Source: Schistosoma mansoni
Lineage: Eukaryota; Platyhelminthes; Trematoda; Strigeidida; Schistosomatidae
Length of the DNA: 64,000 bases
Assembly: GCF_000237925.1 (NCBI RefSeq)
Contig: NC_031495.1
Location: 14,829,749 to 14,893,748, forward strand
Direction: 5' to 3'
The notes under the pieces were generated by a model. The model did no database searches. It was not told the DNA's origin and worked only from the letters and a program-made list of their open reading frames with translations. Both the position numbers and the translations under genes were made by a program. Below, piece after piece: positions 10,401 through 21,544 of the stretch (positions are counted from its first letter, which is position 1; each line of letters begins with the position of its first letter).

Positions 10401-12952
10401 TGAAAGAAATCAGTAGGTCTATACAAACTCATGTGCAGGATACTGAATATATTTTATCATTGAACTCTCACAAGGTAATGAAATGCAAAACAGACATACA
10501 GTAGGTCGCACGCGTGTAACGGGTTCGAAACCTTACTGGTTTCAATTATCAGATTGTCCGAAGGCGACTACTGTCAGCCCAAGGTCGAACTTGTTACTGC
10601 GCATTTGAATACGTATGTATGAATATGTATGTGACCAAACAGTTTATTAAAACCCACGAATATTACAATAGACTTGAGTAGAGCAACGAAATTAGTAATA
10701 TTTACTCCTAAGAAAGGACAGTGTTATTTTTCGTTGCCGAGTTGATGTTATAGTATTGATCATCATGACTTACCAAGACTACTATTTTCGTTTAATTGAT
10801 TTTATTTCAGTTAAAGTATTTGCCAAGAGTATCGTTTTTTGTCGAAAAGTGTTTTATCGTTCGTAGTTTCGAGTTTACTGATTCTCTTTGTATTTGTTTC
10901 CACTATTGGTTCTAACAATTTATAGTTTTTCACTTTTTTCTAGTCATCAGTTTCTTCTGTCTTCAGATATTGTTTCTGTACAGAAAAATAGTGTTAAGAA
11001 CAAAAAAAGCTTTGTACGACGTGAAATACATCTCTTCAAACTATCCTAAAACCTCAGCGACAATCGGTATGTGCACTCATCTTCCATGCAGTGATCTGCA
11101 TACTGTCACATCTATTTCAATATAGGGAGACGGAGAGTATCATTCAAATTATATGGCCTTCAGACAGTACGTTTTCATCTCAGTTAATACCTTTTCCCGT
11201 CTTGCTACTTTAAATCGCAATTCCCAGCTTTCTTTTTATCACTTACACCAAAAATAACTGTCCGCAGTTTTATTTGAATTCACTGTGAAATCCCTAATGT
11301 GAATAAAGATAATGTGATCTTGGTGACCATATATATTTCAGGTAGTAAGGTTCTTAATTTTTCGGTAAGCTTAATTATTATACCTTCAGTCATATCGGAT
11401 TAGTTTAGATAGGAAATGGTGTTATTTCTTTCCTCTTAAGTAATTCCATTTCCCCATAGTGAAATTCACTTACGTCTCCTAAGTAGGTTTTGTTGACTCA
11501 ACATTGCTTAAAAATGATGATCATTCCATAAATCAAGTAGCTTCTTGTCTTTTTATCACTCTAGATTTGTATCTTTAAGGACTCAGAGGTTTAAATTGTT
11601 CAGTGAAAATTAACGACAACGACCACCACTGCTTTGATGCAAGTTGTCTAAATCATGCTGTGGATAATCTTACGTAAGTTTTTTTGAAATAGTATTTATC
11701 GAATTAGAAAATTTCAGAACAATAATAAATGAAAAGGAAATGTGTTATTCCTATTCTCGTTTGGTTAAATATGTGATCCGTCGTAAGCAAACTACAAGAT
11801 TTCTTCCTTCAAACTGGTAAAATTAGTATTGTCTACAGAAGACGGGCATCAATGCATCCTTCTGTAGATCCTCGCTAGCCTAGTTTTTAAATACTTCAAT
11901 AGTAACTTTGCATAATATAATCAGACTGTCAAACATTCCTTCAACTTCCTATCTTTTATTCTACCTAGTGTTTAAATTAGCACTACACTTTTTGAAGTCC
12001 TCTTATACTAATTTTCTCAATTCTAGTTAATTTTATTCGCGTACTGATAATTGCGACAGTCAGTTGCCTAAATTATTTCAAAATGAACTTTAACTGTTCA
12101 TATGATTGTCTTCGAAAACCTGTGCTATTTAGTCTGCAATATTGGATTTAAAGGTCGATCTTAACTACACGTACGGCCGACAGTAAAGACACTTAACTTT
12201 TAGGTACTGTGAACTGTACTTCTCCGGTTCGACAATTTTGCTATGAGTTGCTTACTAACTAAATGCATATATTAAGGAAATAAAGTCTACCACAACTTAG
12301 TATTTCAAATACTTCTGTTTACTAAATGTTTTCAAGGCATAATTTGATATGAAATCAGTCCGTGTCTTAGTACCGAATTCTGCATTATCGCTTAAACTTA
12401 AAGATGGAATTACATGTCCTTAAACTTACAATCAATAACTTCCGAGTAACTGATCATAACAAAGTATACTAAACGCTATCTTAACTCATTAGCACTTGAA
12501 GATAATAAAAATGAATTCTGTTAGGCTGCCAAAATTTGGTTGGATATGCACTTTAAATGTACACTAATCCTAAATTATTTTTTCCGTACATTGTAAAATG
12601 TTTGGTCAATAACTTATCGAGTAAATTTTCTTTCCATGATCAAGTAACACTTATGAAATGGAATCGAGATGTTTTTAGTGGAAGTAATTTCAAACTTACT
12701 GATTAACGCCACTTTAATGAGGTGTCATATGATCGTTTGGTGCCAAAGACACCTTTTATCTTTCACTGGTAAAAAGTAACTTTTTGCTCTTTAACACAGG
12801 AAATACTCGAAGATACAGAAGATACTTCTCGAAAACATAAACATGGATAGACACGGATTCTTTGTATTTTATAGCTAGGTAATGTGAATCACGTGATTTT
12901 GTTTTGTATGCCTGTTGTCTCGTTGGTTTATGATAAAACATTTCTCTTACAG
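10401..12952. other. intergenic or 5' flanking DNA of the PIGL gene
   Basis: AT-rich, no coding frame recognised. Around 10500-10640 there is a box-B-like GGTTCGAAACC and a short TATG-rich stretch that could be a decayed tRNA-derived repeat. The missing 5' exon of the PIGL gene should lie here or further left, but I could not identify it. Confidence 0.4.
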
Positions 12953-13665
12953 TTATTGGGGTGAACATCTTCACATTCATTTTATGGCTGTGTCTTTTAC
13001 TTCTTGCTCAAAGTAAAAGAAAAAATATAGAACAACCAGTCCTCATCGTTACTGCACATCCAGATGATGAGTGTATGTTCTTCGCTCCGACTATACTCAA
13101 CTTAGTTAATAGCGGATACGACGTCGACCTGCTTTGCTTCACCACTGGGAATTATGGTGGACTTGGCCATGAAAGGGAGCGTGAATTGGACGTTGCAACG
13201 AAGAAATTGGGAATCCGGCGTTTAACCGTCATTAATTCAGACAAATTTGAGGATGGTCCTAGTTCATTTTGGCCAACGGAAGAATTAGTTGATATCGTCT
13301 GCCAAACATGTCATAAGTTCCGTTCTCGTTCTGTGATAAGTTTCGACGAATTTGGTGTAAGTGGACACAAAAACCACTGCGTACTTGCAAAAGTCTTAAA
13401 AAAAGCGTGTAGAGACAGACTTATTCCCCAACTATTTGTCCTACAAAGTGTTTCCATTTTACGTAAATATTGTTTCTTAATTGATCTATTCGTTTCTATT
13501 TTACTTAAAGAGGAATTCATTTGTTCGCCTTTCCCATTAATGTACGTTCCTTATCTCAGTATGATAAGTCATAAATCACAGTTAGTTTGGTTCAGATGGT
13601 TATACATGTACTTTTCTGTCTATATGTATAAAAACTGCATCGTACGATATGAACACTATTCCTGA
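12953..13665 (+). CDS. PIGL: N-acetylglucosaminyl-phosphatidylinositol de-N-acetylase, PIG-L type, main exon
   Basis: PIG-L removes the acetyl group from GlcNAc-PI, the second step of GPI-anchor synthesis, on the cytosolic face of the ER. Numbering from the GTG codon at 12961, residues 3-15 (IFTFILWLCLLLL) form the N-terminal membrane anchor. HPDDE at 33-37 is the metal/catalytic motif, GNYGGLGHERERE follows at 63-75, and D129 with GVSGHKNH (132-139) supplies the remaining catalytic and metal residues. LQSVSILRKYCFLIDL and HKSQLVWFRWLYMYFSVYM match the family's C-terminus. About 234 residues, against roughly 250 in human PIG-L, so this exon carries nearly the whole protein. There is no ATG: an in-frame TAA lies at 12934-12936 and TTCTCTTACAG (to 12952) is a good 3' splice site, so a short upstream exon ending in phase 1 probably gives the start. 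Stop at 13663-13665. Confidence 0.9.
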
Positions 13666-14404
13666 AAAACTTTGTAACATTCATTTGATTCATCTGCAGC
13701 CGATTTTTTATACGCTCAGTAATTTTGTCCCTTATGGTTTTTCTGATTTCAGAATATCACAATTTCAGTTGTGATAGAATAGTTTCCAGGTCTTTATAAT
13801 ATGAAAAATTCATGCTCACAGTAAGTCATTATGATAGTTCTGGGAGCCAAGCAACACTCAGTTAAAAACAAATTGTTAAACACCTATGACATGACAAAGA
13901 TTGTTTCTATATTCATTGTAAATGGTGTACAAGTACACGCATAAAAGCTCTCTAAATATACTTACGACTATCAGCCTTCAATACAATACGTTTAATCTTA
14001 TAATTAAAGCGCTCACAAGTTGATCTTTTTCGAATGTTAATTAAACAGCGTGAGCCTAATGAGTGTTCACCGCCTCGAAAAGTACATGGTCGGTCGAGAA
14101 ATCGTAAGCTGCAGATTGTTTTTAGAGAAATTAACTTTTCTCTTCTAGGTAATTGTATGCATTCGGCTTAATCATATACAACACGAACACTGTATATTCA
14201 TCTTGTAAGACAAAATAAACTAGCGTTAAATATTGTTTTAATTGTTACACAGATAATCACAAAATTACCAAGAATGTTATTTTCGACTTTTCAGACGTTT
14301 ATGCTCTTCCGTATTACCCAACAGTTTCGAATATTTAGTCTGCAACTTCCGAGCAAATGTCTCATCACATAAAATCTATAAAGTGGAAAAAATGTAGCAG
14401 TCAG
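13666..14404. other. 3' flank of PIGL, nothing else seen
   Basis: AT-rich sequence without a coding frame. It presumably contains the PIGL 3' untranslated region. An AATAAA occurs near 14213, but I would not insist that it is the used signal. Confidence 0.4.
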
Positions 14405-15396
14405 AAGTCTTATTACACGTCAGTCACCTACAACGCAGGACCAGACACATACATGCATCGGTCCAACTTGCCACACCTCATTAGCACAACAAGATGAACA
14501 CCGAATTCATAGTTTAGTGGTGGTAATATATAAAAGAAAGGTTGTATATAAGGATATAGTACAGAAAGAAAGACAGATATGAAGAAATTTTAATCTCACG
14601 GTTTAAGGGAAGAAAGGAAGTGTATACACCTACACCATTGTGATCGATTCTGAGCCATGTCACAGAGCCTACAAACATTGGTTACGATAGTCACACAGAC
14701 CCCAAACTAATAGTCTGCACCCACCAACATGTCATAGACTAGAAGTTAGTGACTCCAAGCACTGATGCCATGTTTCGGTTTGGCCGTCCTTAACTGTCTT
14801 CCAACCATCGCCAATACTAGTCAGCATTGTACGTCTTGGTTATCGGTGTTCATGCATACGTAACGTGGTCCAGCCATCTCAGTCGATGAAAATTCACAAC
14901 CTCATCAACTGATTTACCATCATTCCCCAATACCCTGCATCTAACCTCGCCATTACTTACCCAGTGATCCCAGCAGATGTGAGCAATATTTCTAAGACAT
15001 CTGTGGTCAAATACTAGTAACTTACGAGTATCTTCTACTCTTAATGGCCACATTTCGCAGCCGTGAAGTAGAACAGAGCGAACTGCTGCGCAGTATACTC
15101 GTTCCAGCGTTATTTCCAGCAGTAGGTCTATGATGAAATTGAACAAAAATAAAGATAGTGGACATATCTGACGGATACCACTTGAGGTTGGAAAATCAGA
15201 TGACAGTTCGTCATAAGCTCTCACTCGATTGGTAGTGTTCGAGTAAAGAGCCCTCACAAGGTTTATGTACTTCTGAGGTACACATTTCAATGACAGACAC
15301 TGACACAGAACCTCTCGGTCTACAGAGTCAAATGCTGTTTTTAAGTCAAGAAAAACTATCATTGTCGGACGCCGATAAGCATGTCTGTGTCCGAAA

Positions 15397-15480
15397 ACCT
15401 ATATGGTGGTCTAGCTTCAATTGACTCACGCTTTCAACTATGAAAAATACTAAATCTCCACAAAACCCCTTCTGATAATT
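15397..15480 (+). repeat. hammerhead-SINE 3' tail fragment
   Basis: TATGGTGGTCTAGCTTCAAT and the following TTGACTC match the part just downstream of the hammerhead in the other SINE copies of this window. The tRNA-like head and ribozyme core are absent. It lies between two parts of the minus-strand RTE LINE. Confidence 0.5.
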
Positions 15481-15807
15481 AATATAATCCCTATATGGTT
15501 ATCACAGGATGATTTTGACCGCTTCTTATATATTGGGACGAATGATATGGTTCAAAATCGTTTGCAACGGTGAAGGTGCACCCACTGTTTGTGTTCTCCC
15601 AAATTCTAATCTTCTTAATTCCTCATGCCCTTTTTTTTCTTTTCAAATTTATTTCACTGGATTGTACTCCTTGAATAACATCTTCAAACCCTAATCTTTC
15701 AGATTACTGCTTATACTCTTACCAGTATGGGATTTGAATCAACAACTGCATCTCTGTGCTAATGTGGTATGGCAACTCGAACTGATGTACGTACGTACGA
15801 AGTTCTA

Positions 15808-15832
15808 CGTTGTGACTGACTGACTGACTATA
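15808..15832 (+). repeat. GACT microsatellite
   Basis: GTGACTGACTGACTGAC lies here. The same tetranucleotide forms the 3' tail of the SR2-like LINE at 43372-43392, so it may mark the 3' end of another, plus-strand copy. Confidence 0.5.
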
Positions 15833-16600
15833 TACTGGGACAATCGGTGATTGTGACCAGTCAGATGGGATTACGTCCAACTCCCAGATTTTAGCTAAAA
15901 TATTAGTCAACCTAATCACTAAAATTGGAACATCGTATTTAAAGACATTCGGACCAGCTGCTTTTCCTCGTTTCAGAATAGCTATAACCTTTTGAACTTA
16001 GGTTAGAGTCTCGTCTTTTCCAGGGATCGTCTCGCTTACAATTGACTTCATAATTCCGGTTTCTTTTATTAGTCTGAATAGTTGTCTGGTGTTGCCTACA
16101 GCCGCTGTCTTTTCCATTTCTTTTGCTTTCGTTGCCCACCACTGCTGACGATCATTCCATAGACTTTTAGTTAACCCAGATCTGATTTGCTTTCGCCCTT
16201 CATCGTGTTCAGAGCCTGACGGGATGAGTTTACGAGAATCCATCAGCGCAATAGACTTGGAAGAAATCCATCAGTTTTTTGTAACCCTTTGGTTTAAATT
16301 ACTAATAGATGTTACTGCTGTTTCCACAGCTGTTCGTATATCTCCAAGAAACATCTAAGTCAGCCTCGTTTATAGAAATGCCTAGATGTGAACTCAGTTG
16401 TTCCTGGAACTTACTTTTGGTTTCCTCGTCCCCCAGTTCAATTCTAATGGGTCTTCTTAGTGTAGTTTTTCTGCGTCCAGTGAGGCCAAACAAATTCGTG
16501 CTCGTATTAAAGTGATCAGAGTCTAGACCTATCACACGTAGGCAAACTATTCCGTTACGTCTCATCATACTTTTTCCGACTAGCCTGCTACTATGAATGA

Positions 16601-17534
16601 GTTAGTGACCAATCTAATTCAGTCCCACAGTAATTTAGACACATACAAACAAAACTAAGTTTGATGATTATAGATAGTAAGAAAGATCTTCGAAACTAAA
16701 AAAATTAAAACCTGACTATTGGGTTTGCGAACATTGTTTTCACTAACAAATGACTGCTAAGGAACCAATGAGAGATAAGGAATCCGTTTCGGAATCGTCA
16801 TGAGTGAAAAATCTCTACAAACTATTTGTTTCGGTTGTTCACTGACACTACCCCAAGTCATAGATGTGCATAGAGAGAATGACTCAAGCAAAAGCTAGGA
16901 CCTCAAATTCACTATTTTTGGTTTTATTGATATCCAACTAACCTGTTTGGTACAGCAGAGTCTCAAAGAACAAATGTTCCGCCGAACAAAGTTTGGCTGG
17001 ATGGTCACAATTGACAAGTTGAACTATCACATCAAGGATGCAGCTATAGTCTGATTGCAATTATCAGGACACTTAAATTGAATTGTGGTTTTGAACCACA
17101 CTACAGGTACTTTGGTCGGGACTATTTAGAGACATTTTTGAAATCAGAGCTTAATATTTTTTGAATTACTTGAGAATACTTTACTGCTTCGTAGTGGTTC
17201 AAGTATGAAACAGCAATCCGAATCTCGCCTAAAATAAATAGGCCAATATCAAAACCCTCGTCTACAGCTAGGTACTGGGTAGGTGAAGTTAATTGAAATC
17301 GGTTGAGCAGCTAATCGCATAGTCCAAACTGACATTTGAGTTGGCTGTTAGCAGAATTAGGTTCTCTTTTATGGTGATAATTACTGTCTGGACCGTTTTT
17401 CCTGATAAGCAATAGGTTTAACTGCCTGGCTAAATTTCACAAATCACCATTTAGATTATGAAATTGATGCTTAGATCTTTAAAATCTATCTCCCTGGTTA
17501 ATTAAAATTCTAAGGAGAAGAAATTTAAGTGTAC
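16601..17534. other. downstream part of the RNF168-like gene or spacer; no exon identified
   Basis: I searched the minus strand for continuation of the RING-finger gene after its donor at 17534-17533 and found no exon I could support. AT-rich, with no recognised repeat. Confidence 0.35.
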
Positions 17535-18408
17535 CTGTTCATTTGCAACTTCTGGTTTGAATCCGATTTTAGCTGTATTGACAGCGTAATCCAACAATGT
17601 CTTACTTGTTTTTGTCGCCTTCTTTTTTTGTCTTCTTTCGCACTTTTTCTTTACGCCTTTACTTCTGGATGAGGAAGAAGCAATGGATGTAAGGTTATTT
17701 TCAATGTGATAGTTATTATCTTGGCACTCTGATTTTTACGAATGCATCAACCTACCAGAGGATAAAATGTCATCTGCTGGCAAATTAAGACCATCTTCAA
17801 ATAGGAGCTGAGCAGCTAGTGCTAAGGAAGCTTCTTCATTTTCTTTCTCTTCTACAGAGCGTAAATGTGAGTACTTCTCGATCTCTTTCATATAATAATC
17901 ATGCACATCTCCTGGTTCGGCAAAACAGTTTGGAATAGGATCTGAATGAATGACAAGTGATACGAACAATTAAGATTTTTTGAAAATTAATGCAATATAA
18001 CTACAAAAATGTCACCACTTTCTCAAGAAAACAACATATAGATCATCTAACTACATAAATGTTAACATTGATGTCAACCTTTTGAACAAAAAAACAAACC
18101 ACACCTGTGTTTTTTGCTGCAAGGGTTTCGATTTCAGATTCAGATAAGGAAGGAGACATTCCCGATTCTTTGGCATCATAATAATTTGGAAAAAGACTTC
18201 GAATTTCATTTTCTTTACTTTCCGAAACTGCTGAATCCATATCTTTTACTCTCCGTAACCAGTTTGAAAGTCTGTATCTGCAAATAGGACATTGATATGC
18301 AGTGAAGTTTAAAGCCTGAACTATGCAATCCTTGCAGAATTGATGGTTGCAAGGGAGATGAACTGGTCTGAACAAGACATTAAGGCAGATTGAACAAGTT
18401 AAATCCAT
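17535..18408 (-). CDS. RING-finger E3 ubiquitin ligase resembling RNF168, three exons, 3' incomplete
   Basis: Exon 1 (18414-18105) has 6 bases of leader then ATG at 18408. Residues 5-43 are a C3HC4 RING: C5, C8, C20, H22, C25, C28, C40, C43, with PCNHQFCKDC in the middle, followed by RYRLSNWLRR as in RNF168/RNF169. Exon 2 (17941-17756) is acidic and helical (DYYMKEIEKY, ENEEASLALAAQLLFEDGLN), comparable to the ubiquitin-binding helical region of RNF168. Exon 3 (17728-17535) is lysine-rich (KKKCERRQKKKATKTSKTLL). All sites are GT-AG and phase 1 fits at both junctions. Intron 1 is 163 nt; intron 2 is only 27 nt. RNF168 ubiquitylates H2A around DNA breaks, and that role here is inferred from the domain order only. 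The gene continues past 17535 but further exons were not found. Confidence 0.75.
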
Positions 18409-18414
18409 TAAGCG

Positions 18415-18679
18415 CTGAAAGCAATCTGAGTACAGCAGAAACCAGGCTGGGAACGGTCAAGTATTCACGGTATAATGGTTCGGAACACACCTGCAAGGTT
18501 CAAAAAGATTGGTACTCAATGAAATATTTTGTGAACACATTTTAATTATAACTAGCGCATAAGGCTGACGTATAACGCATAGTGCTTATCAACGTTAAAA
18601 TAACTGGTACATACATGTACTAGTAACAAGACCTATCTTTTGCATGAAGCAGCCTAAAAACAACCAGGTTTTCATTGAA
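18415..18679. promoter_or_regulatory. upstream flank of the RNF168-like gene, splice acceptor at 18416-18415
   Basis: On the minus strand the sequence just before the first exon is TTGCTTTCAG, a good acceptor, 6 bases before the ATG. It may accept an upstream untranslated exon or the trans-spliced leader used by many schistosome genes. No promoter motif is claimed. Confidence 0.4.
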
Positions 18680-21300
18680 ACATGAAAAGGGATTTTAAAT
18701 ATCGGCTCATTTGATCATAAAAAGACTCATCTCTAGCCACTGTGTTGCACCATCTCTCGGATCCCAGCCAAGGAGTCGGGAAGGACCAACAGAAGCCAGT
18801 CCTGCGCAGCTCTCTTTCACACCACGATACCACGTCATACACTAACCACCTCTCCGTTTTTGCTAACAAGTCTCAGCGTCGGCAAATAATGCAAGACGTG
18901 GAATTCTCTGGGACAACATTCGTAGAGTATGTCCAAACCACCGAAATCGATTTTTTAAGATAGTGACACCAATTGAACTATCGTCGCTGTGCCCGAACAC
19001 ACGATGCTGAACTTCTACATTACTAATATGGTGCTGCCACTGGATGTCAGCAATCTTTCGGAGACAACGATGATCAAACACAGAGAGTTGTTTAACATTC
19101 TCAACTCGGAGAGGCGAGGTTCCACAAGGATAGAGCAAAACTACTCTCACCAACGCGTTGTAGATCCGACCTTTTACAGTCAGACTAACATTACGAAGGT
19201 GCCAAAGATGGCGCAGAATGCCATAAACTGCTCTGGCTTTCACTATACATGAATTGACCTCATCACTCACGCCACCACCAGCACTTATGCGGCTACCTAG
19301 ACACACGAACTTCTCGACTACTCCTATCTGCTCATTACCCAGGGTGAGTGCAGGATCAGGGTTCTCCCAGTCTTGTAGAAGTACTTTGCACTTCGAAGGT
19401 ACAAAGCACATACCGTACCTATGGACACTGTCCAACGAATCGAAGGCGGCCCTAATGTCAAGAAACACAAGGATTGTTGACCTATAATAGGTATGACGGT
19501 GTTCTAACATTTGGCAGAGGGTGAAGATATATGACCAATACATCCTTGATCAGAACGAAAAGCAGCCTGCTCCTCGCGAGCCAATCTTTCCCTGGATTTG
19601 AACAATCTACGAACCTAATGATTTGGATGCAATCGACAGTAGGCTTACCCCATGATAGTTGTTGTGTAGGTAAAGTAAACTATTCTTAAAGATAGGAACG
19701 ACTGTTAACTCATTTCAGAAGGTTGGCACACTTTCTAATTCTCAAAATTTTGCAAAACCAGTCAGTTCAATAACCAAAAAGTCGCCACCATCTATAAAAG
19801 GACCGGAGTTAGGTCATCTGGGCCTGGTGATATGTGGCGCTTTAGGAGTTGGAGTTCAGCCTCGTTAGGTGGATCAGTCGTCACCGGTCATGGACAGCAG
19901 AACAGTCCGATCTAAGTTGTCGGGGCAGCAGGCCAGTTAAACTACTACTCGAAAAACTCTGCTTATCGTCCAAGATGTCGATAGATGTTGTTGATTGGTA
20001 TTCTGTCATCTACATGGATTGTTTCACACACACCAGTAACCCCGGATGAGTTGAAAGAGCTTACGGCAGTCACCAGATGCAGCTGCTGCTTTCAGCTCAT
20101 TGCACGCTCCCATCACCAGGCTTCTTAGCCCTTACGTAAGCTTTGCCCAATTCAATTTTGTAACAGCCTTCGCTAATGGTCAAACTCACGGTCACCCGGA
20201 GTGGACCGATGGGCTTCGATGAGTTGTAAGGAGTCTGAAAAAACTCAGTGCTTATAAGCGGGACGTTTCGCGAAGCCGCAAGCGTCTTTACTTGCCATCT
20301 TCATGGCGTCATGCAGTTGCAACCAATGCTCATCTATACTTTTCGGTGGAATGGTAGCTAGCCTAGAGTGTAGCTCGGTTCCATACTTACTTGCAACAGA
20401 AGTTGCAACCAATTTACTGACATCAATCCGTTGATGACGATCAATTCGTTGGCCACTGAAAAGTAAGGTAAGATTGGCGCAGACCAGGGCATGACCAGAG
20501 TCCAGATAGGTACTGCAAAAGGAGCGGCAGTCTTGTACACAACCATGCCAGCGGTAGCTGGTCGCGATGTGATCAATCTAAGTCCAGGCTTGAGATACAG
20601 TGGGAGGACGCCAGGTGGCACATCGGCGATGACTGTGCCGGAAGTTAGTGCTAGCTAGAAACAGGTTGTGGTCTGCGCAAAGTTGCAGTAGACAGTCCCC
20701 GTTATCTGACCTGCGACCAATAAGTCCACATCGGCCACCTAAACGACTCTCTTCTGTGCCTGGACGCCCAACCTATGCATTCAAGTCTCCGGCTAGTACT
20801 ACAATATCTGTCGAACGCACTTTCCGTAGAAAAACAGTTAACTTGAGGTAAAACTCATCCTTGGTCTCATACAGACTGCAATCAGTGGGAGTGTAGGCGA
20901 TGACGAACAGACAACGTTTCTCACACGGATAACTTCTCACTTTGATGGAACTTTCTAATCTAACAACATATAATCGACTGTCAATGGGGATCCAATCGAT
21001 CAGTGCTGCCTCAGCACTGGCGTTTAGTGCGCCAGCAAAACTAGACTTAGATGCCACAGGGTCCCCAGACAAACGCACGCGAAACAAGCTTTCTGAAGCG
21101 GTAGATGGAGAGCGAATTTGTAGTACTTCACTAGAGACTTGAATACAGGTCTCGGATAGAAAACAGACATCGCTGTTGAGACCTTTCTAAAGATATAGCC
21201 AACCTTATCTATTGTCTGATCTGCATTAGTGTGCGAACGTTAAAGGCCAGTTTGAATGGATATGCAGTTGCAGAAAGACCGGTTCAGTATATGTATTTGG
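18680..21300 (-). mobile_element. RTE-clade LINE, second subfamily, decayed and internally deleted
   Basis: On the minus strand, the endonuclease region shows FRVRLSGDPVASKSSFAGAL (21087 on), AALIDWIPIDSRLYVVRLES and YTPTDCSLYETKDEFY, ending in DIVVLAGDLNA near 20775. The RT entry, STILVFLDIRAAFDSLD (about 19490-19435), is joined in frame to YGMCFVPSKCKVLLQDW, so the YADD palm is absent. The C-terminal DHRCLRKIADIQWQHHISNV and ILKNRFRWFGHTLRM continue to about 18865, with the 3' end near 18680. Related to, but distinct from, the LINE at 14405-16600. Confidence 0.78.
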
Positions 21301-21524
21301 TGGAAGCATTCACTTTCGACCAGATAGTGGGTGGAGATCGTTTAGATAGGGCAGGGTTTCCACTATAGGCTAGCTGCTGCATAAGTTGAAAAATGGGAGT
21401 ACATGAAGTGGGAATGAAAGAAGATAAGTGACGTAGTATAAAAAACGATAATACTAGTAATAATAATAAAAGTGAGTGTTATAAAGTGAATGAGAAATGT
21501 CTGAATTCTAATTCGAGGGAGCAT
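21301..21524. other. unassigned spacer
   Basis: AT-rich DNA between the RTE copy and the CR1 copy, ending at the 20-bp palindrome. No gene. Confidence 0.4.
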
Positions 21525-21544
21525 AGTATACCATATGGTATACT
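21525..21544. repeat. perfect 20-bp palindrome at a CR1 junction
   Basis: AGTATACCATATGGTATACT reads the same on both strands and directly abuts the out-of-place CR1 RT fragment that starts at 21545. Confidence 0.8.

Larger units (their letters stand above)
14405..16600 (-). mobile_element. RTE-clade (SR2-like) LINE, decayed and internally deleted
   Basis: On the minus strand, 5' to 3': FGLTGRRKTTLRRPIRIELG and EQLSSHLGIS (16500-16320), MDSRKLIPSGSEHDE and WWATKAKEMEKTAAVGNTRQL (16243-16020), the RT entry NILAKIWELDVIPSDWSQSP (15905-15850), then FLDLKTAFDSVDREVLCQCL (15362 on). At about 15100 the palm is joined in frame to RVYCAAVRSVLL, so the YADD box is missing. The C-terminal [19 protein letters not shown] block is nearly the same as at 43700-44050. 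The 3' part (14405-15115) is about 95 percent identical to 43390-44045. A SINE tail lies inside at 15397-15480. Confidence 0.8.

Noticed and set aside
12961-12963. GTG as a genuine start codon for PIGL
   Set aside because: Eukaryotic initiation at GTG is rare, and a good splice acceptor ends 8 bases upstream, so an upstream exon is the simpler reading.
20358-20621. 87-codon minus frame with hydrophobic stretches
   Set aside because: It is an alternative frame over decayed RTE LINE sequence.
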